A stretch of DNA of 64,000 nucleotides from Rothia mucilaginosa (GTDB lineage: Bacteria > Actinomycetota > Actinomycetes > Actinomycetales > Micrococcaceae), in contig NZ_AP014938.1 in NCBI RefSeq assembly GCF_001548235.1, positions 1,240,001 to 1,304,000 on the forward strand, written 5' to 3'. Positions 9,137 through 18,484 of the stretch are shown one piece after another. The position numbers and the translations under genes are program-made. The notes beneath the pieces were generated by a model. That model saw only the letters and a program-made list of their open reading frames with translations. It searched no databases and had not been told where the DNA came from. Within the stretch, counting starts at the first letter, position 1. Every line of letters starts with the position of its first letter.

Positions 9137-9799
9137 TTAGCGGTTGCGGTCAGCGTAGAAGGCGCGTGCTTCTTCCATAGCTTCTGCGGAGAAGGTGTGC
9201 GGGTGCGCGGGGCGCTTATTCTCGTCCAGGGTGCGGATGACGCGGCCGGGGTTGCCCACGACCAGGGAGTTGGCGGGGACGTCCTTGGTAACGACCGTGC
9301 CTGCACCGATGACGGAGTTCTTGCCGATGGTCACGCCGCCCAGGATGATAGCTCCGCTACCGATCCATACGTTGTCTTCAACGGTGATGGGTGCGCCTGC
9401 TTCCCAGTAGTCGGCGCGGTCGCCGGGGTGGAGCGGGTGGGTGGGGGTCATGAACTGTACGTTGCTACCAACCAGTACGGTGGAGCCGATGCGGATCGGG
9501 CAGACGTCCAGGAAGACGGTGCCGAAGTTGAAGAAGGAACCGTCACCGATGTAGGTGTTCACGCCGTAGTCAAAGCGTGCGCCGGGGCGGATGTGGGCGT
9601 GTTCGCCCAGGTGGCCGAGGTGTTCACGGTAGACGTGCATTGCCTGTGCATGCTCGCCGCGTGCGTAGTGTTCCTCGGCGAGGACGGTTGCAGCGTAGAT
9701 GCGCTTGAACTGTGCGGCGCATTCGGCGTCGGGCATGTAGACGGAACCGTTGGTCATGCGGTTGAAGGTTTCGCCGGTGGGGCGCTGCGGGGTGCGCAT
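9137..9799 (-). CDS. maa: Maltose/galactoside-type O-acetyltransferase (left-handed beta-helix)
   Basis: The 220-residue protein has the N-terminal helical Maac domain found in maltose acetyltransferases (YMPDAECAAQFKRI region), then hexapeptide repeats such as IRPGARFDYG, VFLDVCPIRIG and ILGGVTIGKNSVIGAGTVV. The acetyl-CoA catalytic histidine is expected in THPLHP, about residue 130. It transfers acetyl from acetyl-CoA to a sugar hydroxyl; the natural sugar is unknown. Its start codon overlaps the stop codon of the small upstream gene by one base (TAATG), so the two are translationally coupled. Confidence 0.88.
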   Translation of the reverse strand: MRTPQRPTGETFNRMTNGSVYMPDAECAAQFKRIYAATVLAEEHYARGEHAQAMHVYREHLGHLGEHAHIRPGARFDYGVNTYIGDGSFFNFGTVFLDVCPIRIGSTVLVGSNVQFMTPTHPLHPGDRADYWEAGAPITVEDNVWIGSGAIILGGVTIGKNSVIGAGTVVTKDVPANSLVVGNPGRVIRTLDENKRPAHPHTFSAEAMEEARAFYADRNR

Positions 9800-9948
9800 T
9801 AGTGGGCTCCTCCCAGGAGGTAAGCAAGTGCGATGATGGCCATTCCGAACAGGATGACGACTCCTCCGGCGATAGCGAATCGTTTGGAAATTTCGCGGAG
9901 GAGCTTCTTGAACTGCTCGTCGGTGATGTCTTGCTGTCGTTTACTCAT
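9799..9948 (-). CDS. 49-residue single-span membrane peptide
   Basis: An ATG at 9948 opens a short frame ending in TAA at 9799-9801. The peptide begins MSKRQQDITDEQFKKLLREI, which is charged and helical, and continues with one strongly hydrophobic segment (about residues 25-46) ending in GGAH. The stop overlaps the start of the acetyltransferase by one base. Coupling, a charged head and a clean transmembrane segment support it as a real gene. The function is unknown. Confidence 0.7.
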   Translation of the reverse strand: MSKRQQDITDEQFKKLLREISKRFAIAGGVVILFGMAIIALAYLLGGAH

Positions 9949-10095
9949 GCTTTAAGTATCCCAGAGTTGCTTGGGTTTACCTGAGTGTTGCGGTGTTTAT
10001 TGCGGTATCTGGGGCGGGCGCACGGCGTGATTTTCAGCGCGGGAAAAGCTACCGCTGAGTTGAAGCGTGAGGGCGTGGGAAGGCACAATCAATGC

Positions 10096-11871
10096 ATGAC
10101 TGAGGCTCAGAAGAACACGAACCTGCAGGATGCGGCGGCACCTGCATCCCCCGCTGGCGCATCGGCCGGCACGTCCGCTGGCGCGCATCCGTTGGCGCAT
10201 CGCCCCTGGTTGAAGAACTATTCTTCGTGGACTGCCCGCGATATTGAGCTGCCCGAAACCTCGCTGAGCCACCTCATTGACGAGGCGGTTCGCACCGTAC
10301 CCCACAAGGTTGCGTTGGAGTTCTTTGGCGCGACCACGACCTACGCCGAGTTGGGCGATCAGATTGAGCGTGCGGCGGAGGGTCTGCGCGTGGCGGGCGT
10401 GCAGGCGGGTGACCGTGTGGCGCTGATTTTGCCGAACTGCCCTCAGCATATTGCGGCGTTTTACGCGATTCTGCGCCTGGGTGCGATTGTGGTGGAGCAC
10501 AACCCGCTGTACACGGGTGCGGAGTTGCGCCACATGTTTGAAGATCACGGCGCGAAGGTTGCGATTGTGTGGGATAAGATCGCCTCGCATATTACGGGTC
10601 TTCCGGCAGATATCCGCCCGAACCATATCTATTCGGTGAACATGATTTCGGCGATGCCCGCGCTGATGCGTACCGCGCTGAAGCTGCCGTTGAAGAGTGC
10701 GCGTGCTTCGCGTGAGAAACTGACCGGGCCTGCACCGGGTACGGTGTCGTGGGCTCAGCTGGTGAAGAGTGAGCGTATTGATCCTGCGCATCGCCGCCCG
10801 ACCGCGCACGATATTGCGCTGCTGCAGTACACCTCGGGTACGACCGGTCTGCCGAAGGGCGTGATGCTCACGCACCGCAACCTGGAGTCTAACGGCCGCA
10901 TGGGTGAGGCGTGGATTAACCCGGGTGATGACGAGGTGATTTACTCGGTTCTGCCGCTGTTCCACGCGTACGGTATGACCCTGGGCGTGACGATTGCGTC
11001 GCTGTGCCGTGCCCGCCTGGTGCTGTTCCCGACCGTGGACATGGACCTGATTTTGAAGGCGATGAAGAAGACCCGCCCGACCATTCTTCCTGCGGTTCCG
11101 CCGGTGTACCGCCGCCTCATGGATGAGGCGAAGAAGCGCGGTGTGTCCCTGGAGGGCATCCGTTACGCGGTGTCCGGGGCAATGAACCTGCCGCCTGAGC
11201 TGGTTGCCGAGTGGGAGGAAGCTTCCGGCGGTTTCATGGTGGAAGGCTACGGCCTGACCGAGTGCGCGCCGCTGGTGTCCTGCAACCCGCTCAATGACAC
11301 TCGCCGCGCCGGTTTTATTGGTGTTCCGTTCCCCTCCACCGATATTCGTGTGGTGGACCCGGAAACCGGTGAAGACGTGCCCGATGGCGAAGAGGGCGAG
11401 CTGTGGGTGAAGGGCCCTCAGCGTTTTGCCGGCTACTGGAAGCGTGAGGACGAGACCGCGAAGACCATCACCCCCGAGGGTTGGTTGCGTACCGGCGATA
11501 TTGTGCGCCTGGATCAGGACTACTTCATCCAGATTGTTGACCGCATTAAGGAAGTCATTATTACCGGCGGTTTCAATGTCTCCCCGACGGAGGTTGAGGT
11601 CGCCCTCAAGCAGCACGATACGGTCGCGGACGCGGCGGTGGTCGGCATTCCGCTGCCCGCAGGTGGCGAGATGGTCGTTGCCGCTGTGGTTCCCGCCCCG
11701 GGCCGAGTGGTGGAGGAGCACACTCTGCGTGAGCACTGCTATTCGAAGGTGACCCGCTATAAGGTTCCGCGCCGCATCGTGGTGGTAGATGATCTGCCCC
11801 GTTCGATGCTGGGTAAGGTTCTGCGCCGTAAGGTGCGTGAGCAGTTGATTGCTTCGGGCGAGTTCGATTAG
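10096..11871 (+). CDS. fadD: Long-chain acyl-CoA ligase (AMP-forming), FadD type
   Basis: The enzyme activates fatty acids as acyl-AMP and then acyl-CoA. The frame runs from 9985, but the ATG at 10096 (MTEAQKNTN) is the first plausible start and gives 591 residues. Motifs are the P-loop YTSGTTGLPKGVMLTHRN, the adenylation motif YGLTECAPL, GWLRTGDIVRLD and the C-terminal lysine motif SMLGKVLRR. The first 35 residues (Ala/Ser/Gly-rich) precede the conserved domain. It stands alone, divergent from the acetyltransferase pair. The chain-length preference cannot be told from sequence. Confidence 0.9.
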   Translation: MTEAQKNTNLQDAAAPASPAGASAGTSAGAHPLAHRPWLKNYSSWTARDIELPETSLSHLIDEAVRTVPHKVALEFFGATTTYAELGDQIERAAEGLRVAGVQAGDRVALILPNCPQHIAAFYAILRLGAIVVEHNPLYTGAELRHMFEDHGAKVAIVWDKIASHITGLPADIRPNHIYSVNMISAMPALMRTALKLPLKSARASREKLTGPAPGTVSWAQLVKSERIDPAHRRPTAHDIALLQYTSGTTGLPKGVMLTHRNLESNGRMGEAWINPGDDEVIYSVLPLFHAYGMTLGVTIASLCRARLVLFPTVDMDLILKAMKKTRPTILPAVPPVYRRLMDEAKKRGVSLEGIRYAVSGAMNLPPELVAEWEEASGGFMVEGYGLTECAPLVSCNPLNDTRRAGFIGVPFPSTDIRVVDPETGEDVPDGEEGELWVKGPQRFAGYWKREDETAKTITPEGWLRTGDIVRLDQDYFIQIVDRIKEVIITGGFNVSPTEVEVALKQHDTVADAAVVGIPLPAGGEMVVAAVVPAPGRVVEEHTLREHCYSKVTRYKVPRRIVVVDDLPRSMLGKVLRRKVREQLIASGEFD

Positions 11872-11953
11872 TAGCACTGGTTGCCAGCAGCACCGGTTGA
11901 CTGCCCGCCCGCCCGTAACGGGTGGGCGCTCCCGTAATGGGTGGGTAATATGG

Positions 11954-11990
11954 ACGCCGGCTTGGGTTTTTGTACCCGGGCCGGCGTTTT
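11954..11990 (+). terminator. Terminator after fadD
   Basis: The arms ACGCCGGC and GCCGGCGT, extended inside by TTGGGT/ACCCGG, are followed by TTTT. A second GC-rich hairpin (GCCCGCCCGT/ACGGGTGGGC, about 11907-11927) lies just before it. The rest of the 354-base gap up to metQ holds the metQ promoter, which could not be assigned with confidence, and no riboswitch was recognised. Confidence 0.8.
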
Positions 11991-12225
11991 GTGTGCGCCT
12001 GAATACACCGTCGGTGGCGCTTTGTGACCTAGAAATAATCACTACATGACGAATTGTGACAAAATATGACGACCTTGACGTTCTGTGTCTCATGAATGGC
12101 TCTTAACTTCCACACCCGCCCCCGCCCGTGCTGTAATTGTCCCGTCATCATTCCCATCGGATGTGCTAGTACCAACGTCAGCACCCGGCGGAACGCATCA
12201 TCATTCAACAGAAAGATTCATAGCC

Positions 12226-13107
12226 GTGAAGAAGTTTGCTGCTGCTCTCGCAGTTGTCCCCCTGGTCATTGGCCTGGCAGGCTGCGGTTCCACCAACTCC
12301 TCCTCCTCTTCCTCCAGCTCCAAGAAGGTCACCATTGGTGTGGTTGGCTCTGAGAAGTTCAACAAGACCCTGAAGGAAGAAGCTAAGAAGCAGGGCATCG
12401 ACATTGAGTACAAGGAGTTCAGCGCGTACACCGAGCCGAACCCCGCACTGGACGCCGGTGACATCGACATGAACCGCTTCCAGCACATCGCGTACCTGTC
12501 GAACTACAACGTCAGCGCCAACAAGGACCTGCAGATTGTCGGCCCGACCGTGATCTACCCGATGGCTCTGTTCTCCAAGAAGCACTCCAAGCTGGCTGAC
12601 ATCCCCCAGGGTGGCGAAATCGTTATCCCGAACGACACCGTGAACGAAGCACGTGCACTGAAGCTGCTGAAGACCAACGGTCTGGTCACCTTCAAGAACG
12701 CTGACGTTGACGCACCCACCATCGACGACGTTGACACCTCCGCATCTAAGGTGAAGGTCACCCCCGTTGACGCAACCCAGACCGTGGTCGGTATGGAGTC
12801 CGCTGACGGTGCTGTCGTCAACAACGACTTCCTCAAGGATGCAGGCCTGAAGCCTGCAGACGCTCTGGCTCAGGACGACCCCAAGAGCGACCCCTCCGCT
12901 ATCAAGTACGTGAACCTCTTCGTTGCTCAGAAGGACAAGGCAGACGACGAGACCTACAAGAAGATCGTCGAACTCTTCCACACTAAGGCCGTCATGGACG
13001 TTGTCCAGGAAGAGACCCGCGGCACCGCTGTTGAGGTCAACGTAAGCACCGACGAACTGCGTCAGTCCCTGGCTAAGGAAGAAGCCAAGCTGCGCGCTAA
13101 GAAGTAA
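12226..13107 (+). CDS. metQ: Methionine ABC transporter substrate-binding lipoprotein MetQ
   Basis: The GTG at 12226 gives a 293-residue NlpA-family lipoprotein. It begins with a basic, hydrophobic signal peptide and a lipobox LAGC at residues 18-21, followed by a Ser-rich linker. Family motifs include VTIGVVGSEKFNKTL and the acidic EYKEFSAYTEPNPALDAGDI region. The frame is open further upstream, but only this start gives a proper lipoprotein signal. It binds methionine outside the membrane and delivers it to MetI and MetN, which are encoded downstream in the same direction. Confidence 0.92.
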   Translation: MKKFAAALAVVPLVIGLAGCGSTNSSSSSSSSKKVTIGVVGSEKFNKTLKEEAKKQGIDIEYKEFSAYTEPNPALDAGDIDMNRFQHIAYLSNYNVSANKDLQIVGPTVIYPMALFSKKHSKLADIPQGGEIVIPNDTVNEARALKLLKTNGLVTFKNADVDAPTIDDVDTSASKVKVTPVDATQTVVGMESADGAVVNNDFLKDAGLKPADALAQDDPKSDPSAIKYVNLFVAQKDKADDETYKKIVELFHTKAVMDVVQEETRGTAVEVNVSTDELRQSLAKEEAKLRAKK

Positions 13108-13135
13108 TCTTCTGAATACACGCCTCCTCTAGGCA

Positions 13136-13199
13136 TACGCAAAGGCGGTAAGTCTAAGCACCCGAAGCGGGTCACGAAAGGCTTACCGTCCTTTGCGTA
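13136..13199 (+). promoter_or_regulatory. Intercistronic stem-loop between metQ and metN
   Basis: TACGCAAAGG-CGGTAAG (13136-13152) pairs with CTTACCGTCCTTTGCGTA (13182-13199) with a single bulged base. The T-run needed for a terminator is missing. Such stems between a binding-protein gene and its permease genes commonly stabilise the upstream mRNA, and that is inferred here. Confidence 0.6.
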
Positions 13200-13252
13200 C
13201 CGGCGTTAAGGCCCTTTAACGCCCCAACCACGACATATACGGATACAAATTT

Positions 13253-14308
13253 ATGAGTGAACTGGTACAGAGCTTCGGTGACAGCACCGAGCCCATGGTG
13301 GTTCTGGACGGAGTCTCCAAGGTCTTCGGCAACGGCCCCAAGGCAGTAGTTGCTGTCGACAATGTCTCCCTCACCATTAACCGCGGTGAAATTTTTGCAA
13401 TCATCGGCTACTCCGGCGCCGGTAAGTCCACCCTCGTCCGCCTCATTAACGGTCTGGAAACCATCACCAGCGGCACCCTGACCGTTGGCGGCTTCGAGAT
13501 TTCCGGTAAGCGCGACTCCGAACTGCGTGAAGCACGCACCAATATCGGTATGATCTTCCAGCAGTTCAACCTCATGAACTCCCGCACCGTGCTCGGTAAC
13601 GTTGAGTTCCCGCTGAAGATTGCCGGCTGGTCTAAGAAGGACCGCCGCGCTCGCGCCCTGGAAATGCTCGAGTTCGTGGGTCTTGCCGACCGCGCGGGCC
13701 ACTACCCGAACCAGCTTTCGGGTGGTCAGAAGCAGCGTGTGGGCATTGCTCGTGCGCTCGCAACTAACCCGCCTCTGCTGCTGGCTGATGAGTCGACCAG
13801 CGCGCTGGACCCGGAAACCACCCATGAAGTGCTTGCACTGCTGAAGAAGGTCAATCGTGAACTGGGTGTGACCGTCGTGGTTATTACCCACGAGATGGAC
13901 GTGGTCTCTAGCATCGCTGACCGTGTGGCAGTGATGGAGTCCGGCCGCGTGGTGGAGCAGGGCAACGTGTACGACGTCTTCTCCAACCCGCAGACCGATG
14001 TGGCGAAGCTCTTCGTGGCAACTACCGTGAAGCTTGCTCCCACCGGCAAGGAAGCGGCTGAACTGCGCGCAAACCACAAGGGTTACCTCATCAACGTTGA
14101 AATCGTGGAGGGTAACCAGGAGCTCGGTAAGGTGCTGTCCTACCTGGGCGCCCGTAACGTCCGCTTCAACATTGTGGGCGGCGGTATCGAGACCCTGCAG
14201 GGTAAAGCGTACGGCACCCTCACCCTGGAACTCCTGGGTGAAATCACCAGTATTGATGCCGCCGTTGCCGAGCTGAAGACCGTCACCCGCGTGCAGGAGG
14301 TGCGCTAA
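13253..14308 (+). CDS. metN: Methionine ABC transporter ATP-binding protein MetN
   Basis: The 351-residue ATPase has Walker A GYSGAGKST (52-60), the signature LSGGQKQRV (155-163), Walker B LLLADE (175-180), and a C-terminal NIL (ACT-like) domain at about 270-351. That domain gives the family feedback inhibition by intracellular methionine. The stop TAA and the ATG of metI are adjacent (0-base gap). The ribosome site before the ATG at 13253 is weak. Confidence 0.95.
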   Translation: MSELVQSFGDSTEPMVVLDGVSKVFGNGPKAVVAVDNVSLTINRGEIFAIIGYSGAGKSTLVRLINGLETITSGTLTVGGFEISGKRDSELREARTNIGMIFQQFNLMNSRTVLGNVEFPLKIAGWSKKDRRARALEMLEFVGLADRAGHYPNQLSGGQKQRVGIARALATNPPLLLADESTSALDPETTHEVLALLKKVNRELGVTVVVITHEMDVVSSIADRVAVMESGRVVEQGNVYDVFSNPQTDVAKLFVATTVKLAPTGKEAAELRANHKGYLINVEIVEGNQELGKVLSYLGARNVRFNIVGGGIETLQGKAYGTLTLELLGEITSIDAAVAELKTVTRVQEVR

Positions 14309-15004
14309 ATGTTTGCTACTACTCTTCCGCTGGCTACCTCGAAGACGGACTGGTCTGAGTTCCTGCCCGAGAAGCTGATTCCGGCTATTGGCGACACCTT
14401 CTACATGGTGTCTATTACGATGCTGTGTGCAGGTCTGGTTGGCCTGATTGTGGGCGCTCTGCTGTACACCACCCGTGCAGGTAATATCTTCCAGAACCGC
14501 TTCGTGTACACGGTCCTGAACATTCTGGTGAACGTGATTCGCCCGATTCCGTTCATCATTTTGATTGCGGCTCTGGGCCCGCTGACTAGCGCTGTGGTGG
14601 GTACCCGCCTGGGTGTAAACGCGGCGGTCTTCGCGATGAGCTTCGGTGCAGCATTCGCTATTGCCCGTATCGTGGAGCAGAACATGGTCTCCATTGACCC
14701 GGGTGTGATTGAGGCGGCTCGTGCGATGGGCGCTTCGAAGATGACCATCCTGTTCACCGTGATGATTCCGGAGGCGCTTGGCCCGCTGATCCTGGGTTAC
14801 ACCTTCCTCATCATCGGCGTGGTGGATATGTCCGCTATGGCCGGTTACGTGGGTGCTGGCGGTCTGGGTAAGATCGCGATCGTGGATGGCTACCAGCGCT
14901 TTAACGATGAGATCACCTGGGCTGTTGTGGCGATTATTATCGTCCTGGTTCAGCTGGTTCAGTTCCTCGGCAACTTCCTGGCGAAGAAGGTTATGCGCCG
15001 ATAA
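14309..15004 (+). CDS. metI: Methionine ABC transporter permease MetI
   Basis: The 231-residue permease has about five transmembrane segments and the BPD-type EAA loop EAARAMGASKMTILFTVMIP. It forms the membrane channel with MetN. The length is typical for the family. It is the last gene of metQNI; a strong terminator follows within 60 bases. Confidence 0.94.
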   Translation: MFATTLPLATSKTDWSEFLPEKLIPAIGDTFYMVSITMLCAGLVGLIVGALLYTTRAGNIFQNRFVYTVLNILVNVIRPIPFIILIAALGPLTSAVVGTRLGVNAAVFAMSFGAAFAIARIVEQNMVSIDPGVIEAARAMGASKMTILFTVMIPEALGPLILGYTFLIIGVVDMSAMAGYVGAGGLGKIAIVDGYQRFNDEITWAVVAIIIVLVQLVQFLGNFLAKKVMRR

Positions 15005-15060
15005 GCTCGTGCCCCTTGTAGGCCTACTGTAGGTACTGTAGGTACAGCTGATAAGACATA

Positions 15061-15107
15061 GAAGACCCCCGTCTGCTCCTCAAGGAGCGGGCCGGGGGTC
15101 TTTCTTC
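15061..15107 (+). terminator. Terminator of the metQNI operon
   Basis: GAAGACCCCC (15061-15070) pairs with GGGGGTCTTTCTTC (15094-15107), with an inner stem around GCTCCT/AGGAGC, and ends in a T-rich tail. Confidence 0.85.
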
Positions 15108-15157
15108 GTACCGGAGGGGGGAGAGGCGCTAATTGCTTAGCCCTGCGTTGCTTCAGA

Positions 15158-15919
15158 TTACTGCGCCGCCTCAGACTGCTGCGCCGCCTCAAGCTTGGCG
15201 ATCCAGGTGCGTGCCGCCTCCCAAAGCTGCGGGTCCTTGAACGAATCGAAGCGTCCAAAACCGGCCGGTGCCTTTGCCGGGTCGGTGCCTTCCGGAACAT
15301 AAACCATGACCTTCGTACCGGCGTCACGTGCCGCCTGCGCGCCCGCGGGGGAGTCCTCGAACGCCAGCGCCTCGTGGCCCTCAAAGCCGAGGCGACGTGC
15401 CGCCTCCAGGTACATGTCCGGGGCGGGCTTGCCGGTGGGAACGTCGTTGCTGCTGACCCAGGTGCGCACCAGCGGGGCGTAACCGTAGCTTTCCATTTTC
15501 AGAGTCAGAATGTTCGCGGTGGAGTTCGACGCCACCGCAACCGGCATGTGCTCGCTCAGGAAGCCCAGGAACTTCTGCGCACCCTCAATCAGGTCCACGC
15601 CGGAGCTGATGACCTCGTGCTCGGTGGTGAGCAGATCCTTCATCACGCGTTCATGGTGCTCGGCGTACTCTGCGGAGGCGGTGTCCGGCTTCCGACCGTT
15701 CTGCGCCTCGTAGGAGAGCAGGGCAAGCTCCTCGGCGACATCGGCTGCCGCCAGGCCGGTGAGGCGATGCTCCACCTCTTCGGTGAAGGGAACAGACCAG
15801 CGGGCGAAAAGCTCACGCTGCACATCGTTCCAGACGGTCTCGGAGTCGAGGAGGATGCCGTCGCAGTCGAAGATTGCGCAGCGGGGGAACCAATCGGAGG
15901 GTACGGTGTGTTCAAACAT
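15158..15919 (-). CDS. HAD-family phosphatase (beta-phosphoglucomutase-like)
   Basis: The 253-residue HAD hydrolase has motif I FDCDGILLD (Asp18 nucleophile, Asp20), a helical cap, motif II VASNSTA, motif III lysine in PTGKPAPDMY, and motif IV EDSPAGAQAA. This pattern belongs to the subfamily that includes beta-phosphoglucomutase and sugar or glycolate phosphatases. The substrate cannot be deduced. It converges with metI and has no operon partner. Confidence 0.88.
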   Translation of the reverse strand: MFEHTVPSDWFPRCAIFDCDGILLDSETVWNDVQRELFARWSVPFTEEVEHRLTGLAAADVAEELALLSYEAQNGRKPDTASAEYAEHHERVMKDLLTTEHEVISSGVDLIEGAQKFLGFLSEHMPVAVASNSTANILTLKMESYGYAPLVRTWVSSNDVPTGKPAPDMYLEAARRLGFEGHEALAFEDSPAGAQAARDAGTKVMVYVPEGTDPAKAPAGFGRFDSFKDPQLWEAARTWIAKLEAAQQSEAAQ

Positions 15920-16026
15920 AATGTCAGTCTCTCACAGGGTTTTAGGCTATGGAAGTGGTGGCCCGGTGCGTGAGAAAACATGCGGGGTTGCGCCTCGCCC
16001 GCAGAACGGAAAACCACATGAAGAAA

Positions 16027-16063
16027 CCCTCCCGCCGCATCCAGAACGGACGCAACGGGAGGG
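16027..16063 (-). terminator. Terminator of the ABC exporter operon
   Basis: CCCTCCCG and CGGGAGGG (16027-16034, 16056-16063) form the stem. Read on the minus strand it is followed by a T-rich stretch (GGGTTTCTT). It lies 17 bases beyond the permease stop. Confidence 0.8.
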
Positions 16064-16079
16064 CAGAAGCTAAAACAGC

Positions 16080-17498
16080 TTAGAGAGCGGACACCGGCTT
16101 ATGGGTCACCTGACGCATAAACGGAATGGTCGCCAACAGGCCCACATAGACCAGTGCCAGACCCAGCGCAATAGCGCCGAAGGTCATACCGAACATCTTC
16201 GTCAGAATCTCACCGGAAAGACCCTGCGCCGCAATCAACGCCGTCAGCGGCAGACCCAGCAGCGCAGAAACCACGCTAATGAGCACCAGCGGACCGAAAA
16301 CCACGGTAAGGCGCGAAGCCTGCAACATCCTCGTGGGGGTACCCATCATATTCAGCGAAGAGTACAGGGAACCACGCTCGTAAATGGCGGCACTCTGGTT
16401 CAACACTGCGGAGAGAGTGACCAGCAGGTACGAGAAGAACAGCATGAGCAGCATGCCCTGGAACATGTCCGACATGATGGTCATGAAGGGGCCGGCGGCG
16501 GGGCCTACCTCCTTCGCCGTTTTGTTCATCTCACCCGCCAGAATCAGGATGGGGCCGAAGAAGGTCACCAAGAAGGTCGACAGTGCCACACCCGAAACCT
16601 GACGCCACGCCCCGCGCGGGGACTCCAGCACCGCACGGTAACCGAGCAGAACCGATGCCTTCTGGGTCATACGCACACGAATCTTTGCGTACGCCCACAC
16701 CAGGAAAGTACCGATCAGGTCGATAGCAACCATCATCAGCAGACCCGGCAGAGCAATGAAAATCGCTAGGTTCTTAATCGCGCTATCGGCACCGCCGTCC
16801 TGGAAGGGTGAGAACATGCTAAAACCCTTCGAGGTCGAAGCCAGAATCATCACGGCAATGACCAGAACAACACCGATACCCAGAGCAATGTAACCGGCGG
16901 AACCAGCCTTCGCGCGGGTACGCACACCCAGCGGGCTGATGCTGACCTTCGCCAGACCGAAGAGGGAGCTGAGGGCCGCCAGAACCATACAGCCCAGGAA
17001 GCAGTAGAAAATCACGCTCACCGGCAGGAGCATATTCTCAGCACCCAGCGGAACGTTCATGAAGTGCAGGGCGCCGAACGGGAAAATCAGCACCAGGTAA
17101 AGCAGCAGACCGATGATGAAACCCACAAGAGAGTACACCAGCGCGTCCGCCACCGACAGACCCACAATCAGGGTCGTGGAGGCACCAATCAGACGCAGGG
17201 ACGCCAGACGCTCATCACGGCGGCGGGCACTCAAACGAGCAGCCGAAGCGCCCAGGGTAAAGAGGGGAACAATCAGCACCAGAGCGGCAACCCACGCCAG
17301 ACCCATGTAGAGCTTCTGAATGCCCATCAGGTTGATCATTTCGTGGTCAACGTTGGCGTGCTCAAGCCACGTACTCAGCGCCTGAACACCACCGGCAACC
17401 GTCAAAAACAGTGCCGAGGAGGCGGCAAAAGCCAGCACGGGAAGAATCGCCTGCGAACTCCATAGGGTTCGCTTGGCGAGTAGAGCATAGATTTGCAT
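16080..17498 (-). CDS. FtsX-like ABC transporter permease
   Basis: The 472-residue integral membrane protein has two FtsX-type halves, each with a cluster of transmembrane segments (about eight to ten in all), and starts with a long hydrophobic segment after MQIYALLAKRTLWSS. Its start codon overlaps the stop of the ATPase gene by one base (TAATG), so the two make one transporter. MacB/LolCE/BceB-like systems export peptides, lipids or antibiotics, or sense envelope stress. No adjacent two-component genes point to a bacitracin-type role. Confidence 0.85.
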   Translation of the reverse strand: MQIYALLAKRTLWSSQAILPVLAFAASSALFLTVAGGVQALSTWLEHANVDHEMINLMGIQKLYMGLAWVAALVLIVPLFTLGASAARLSARRRDERLASLRLIGASTTLIVGLSVADALVYSLVGFIIGLLLYLVLIFPFGALHFMNVPLGAENMLLPVSVIFYCFLGCMVLAALSSLFGLAKVSISPLGVRTRAKAGSAGYIALGIGVVLVIAVMILASTSKGFSMFSPFQDGGADSAIKNLAIFIALPGLLMMVAIDLIGTFLVWAYAKIRVRMTQKASVLLGYRAVLESPRGAWRQVSGVALSTFLVTFFGPILILAGEMNKTAKEVGPAAGPFMTIMSDMFQGMLLMLFFSYLLVTLSAVLNQSAAIYERGSLYSSLNMMGTPTRMLQASRLTVVFGPLVLISVVSALLGLPLTALIAAQGLSGEILTKMFGMTFGAIALGLALVYVGLLATIPFMRQVTHKPVSAL

Positions 17499-18484
17499 TA
17501 TGCACCTGCCTGAGACTGAGCGCCGAAGCTCTGAGCATGGTTCTGGGAAGCGGGAACACCGCCCTGGTTATTGCGCTGATCGCTCACAATCTGGCCGTCC
17601 TGCAGGTACACCACGCGGGAGCATGCCGCCGCCACGTTCGGGTCGTGAGTCACCACCAGCAGAGTCTTACCCTGCTGCGGAATCATGGTCAGCAGCAGAG
17701 CCATCACCTCACGCGCGGTCTTCGAATCCAGCGCGCCGGTCGGCTCATCCGCGAAAGTCACGGGGGCACCGTTCACCTGGGAACGGGCAATAGCCACACG
17801 CTGAGCCTGACCACCGGACATCTCACCCATACGGCGGTCCAGCATCTGCCCCAAACCCAGACGGTTCAGCAGGTCAGCCGAAATGGAGCGCGCCTGCTGG
17901 CGGGGAACACCGGCAATCATCGCGGCGAGGGAGACGTTCTCCTCCGCGGTCAGCTCGGGAACCAGCAGACCCTGCTGGAACACAAAACCAAACGAGTTAG
18001 CGCGCAAGGAGGTGCGCTCACGCTCGCTGAGGGACTCCACCGCCACCTGACCGGTCGGGCCATTGAACAGCACAGAACCGGCATCGAGCTTGATAATGCC
18101 CGAAAGTGCGTGCAACAGAGTGGTCTTACCGGAACCGGAAGGACCCATAATCGCCACGGACTCGCCGGGGTAAATATCGAGGCTCACGTTACGTAGCACC
18201 GGGTTATTGCCGTACGACTTGTGCAGGTTACGGGCAGAAATAATCGCACCGCGTGCAAAGGGCGCCTGCTGCATCTGCTGAGGCGCCTGAGCCGGGTAGC
18301 CCTGCGGCTGACCCTGATAGTAGCCCGCCTGGCTCTGCTGACTCGGCTGACCGGACTGACCCTGCTGGGGCTGACCGGGCTGAGCGGAATACTGACCGGC
18401 AGGCTGCGCCGCCTGCGGAGGGGTCATTGAGTACGGGTTCTGAGCCTGGAACTGCGGGTTCTGGGATTGAGGATTCTGCGTCAT
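17498..18484 (-). CDS. ABC transporter ATP-binding protein (LolD/MacB class) with Gln/Pro-rich N-terminus
   Basis: Two ATGs are in frame, at 18496 and 18484. The second has a GAAGG ribosome site six bases upstream and is preferred, giving 328 residues. Residues 1-80 are Gln/Pro/Ala/Gly-rich with repeats such as QPGQPQQGQSGQP. The ATPase domain has Walker A GPSGSGKTT, signature MSGGQAQRVAIA and Walker B VTFADEPTGALD. It powers the permease encoded downstream. The low-complexity head is unusual for this class and may act as a flexible tether. Confidence 0.88.
   Translation of the reverse strand: MTQNPQSQNPQFQAQNPYSMTPPQAAQPAGQYSAQPGQPQQGQSGQPSQQSQAGYYQGQPQGYPAQAPQQMQQAPFARGAIISARNLHKSYGNNPVLRNVSLDIYPGESVAIMGPSGSGKTTLLHALSGIIKLDAGSVLFNGPTGQVAVESLSERERTSLRANSFGFVFQQGLLVPELTAEENVSLAAMIAGVPRQQARSISADLLNRLGLGQMLDRRMGEMSGGQAQRVAIARSQVNGAPVTFADEPTGALDSKTAREVMALLLTMIPQQGKTLLVVTHDPNVAAACSRVVYLQDGQIVSDQRNNQGGVPASQNHAQSFGAQSQAGA

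Noticed and set aside
9997..12093. 698-codon open frame opposite fadD
   Set aside because: Fully overlaps the acyl-CoA ligase, which has all family motifs; the antisense product is Arg/His-rich without motifs.
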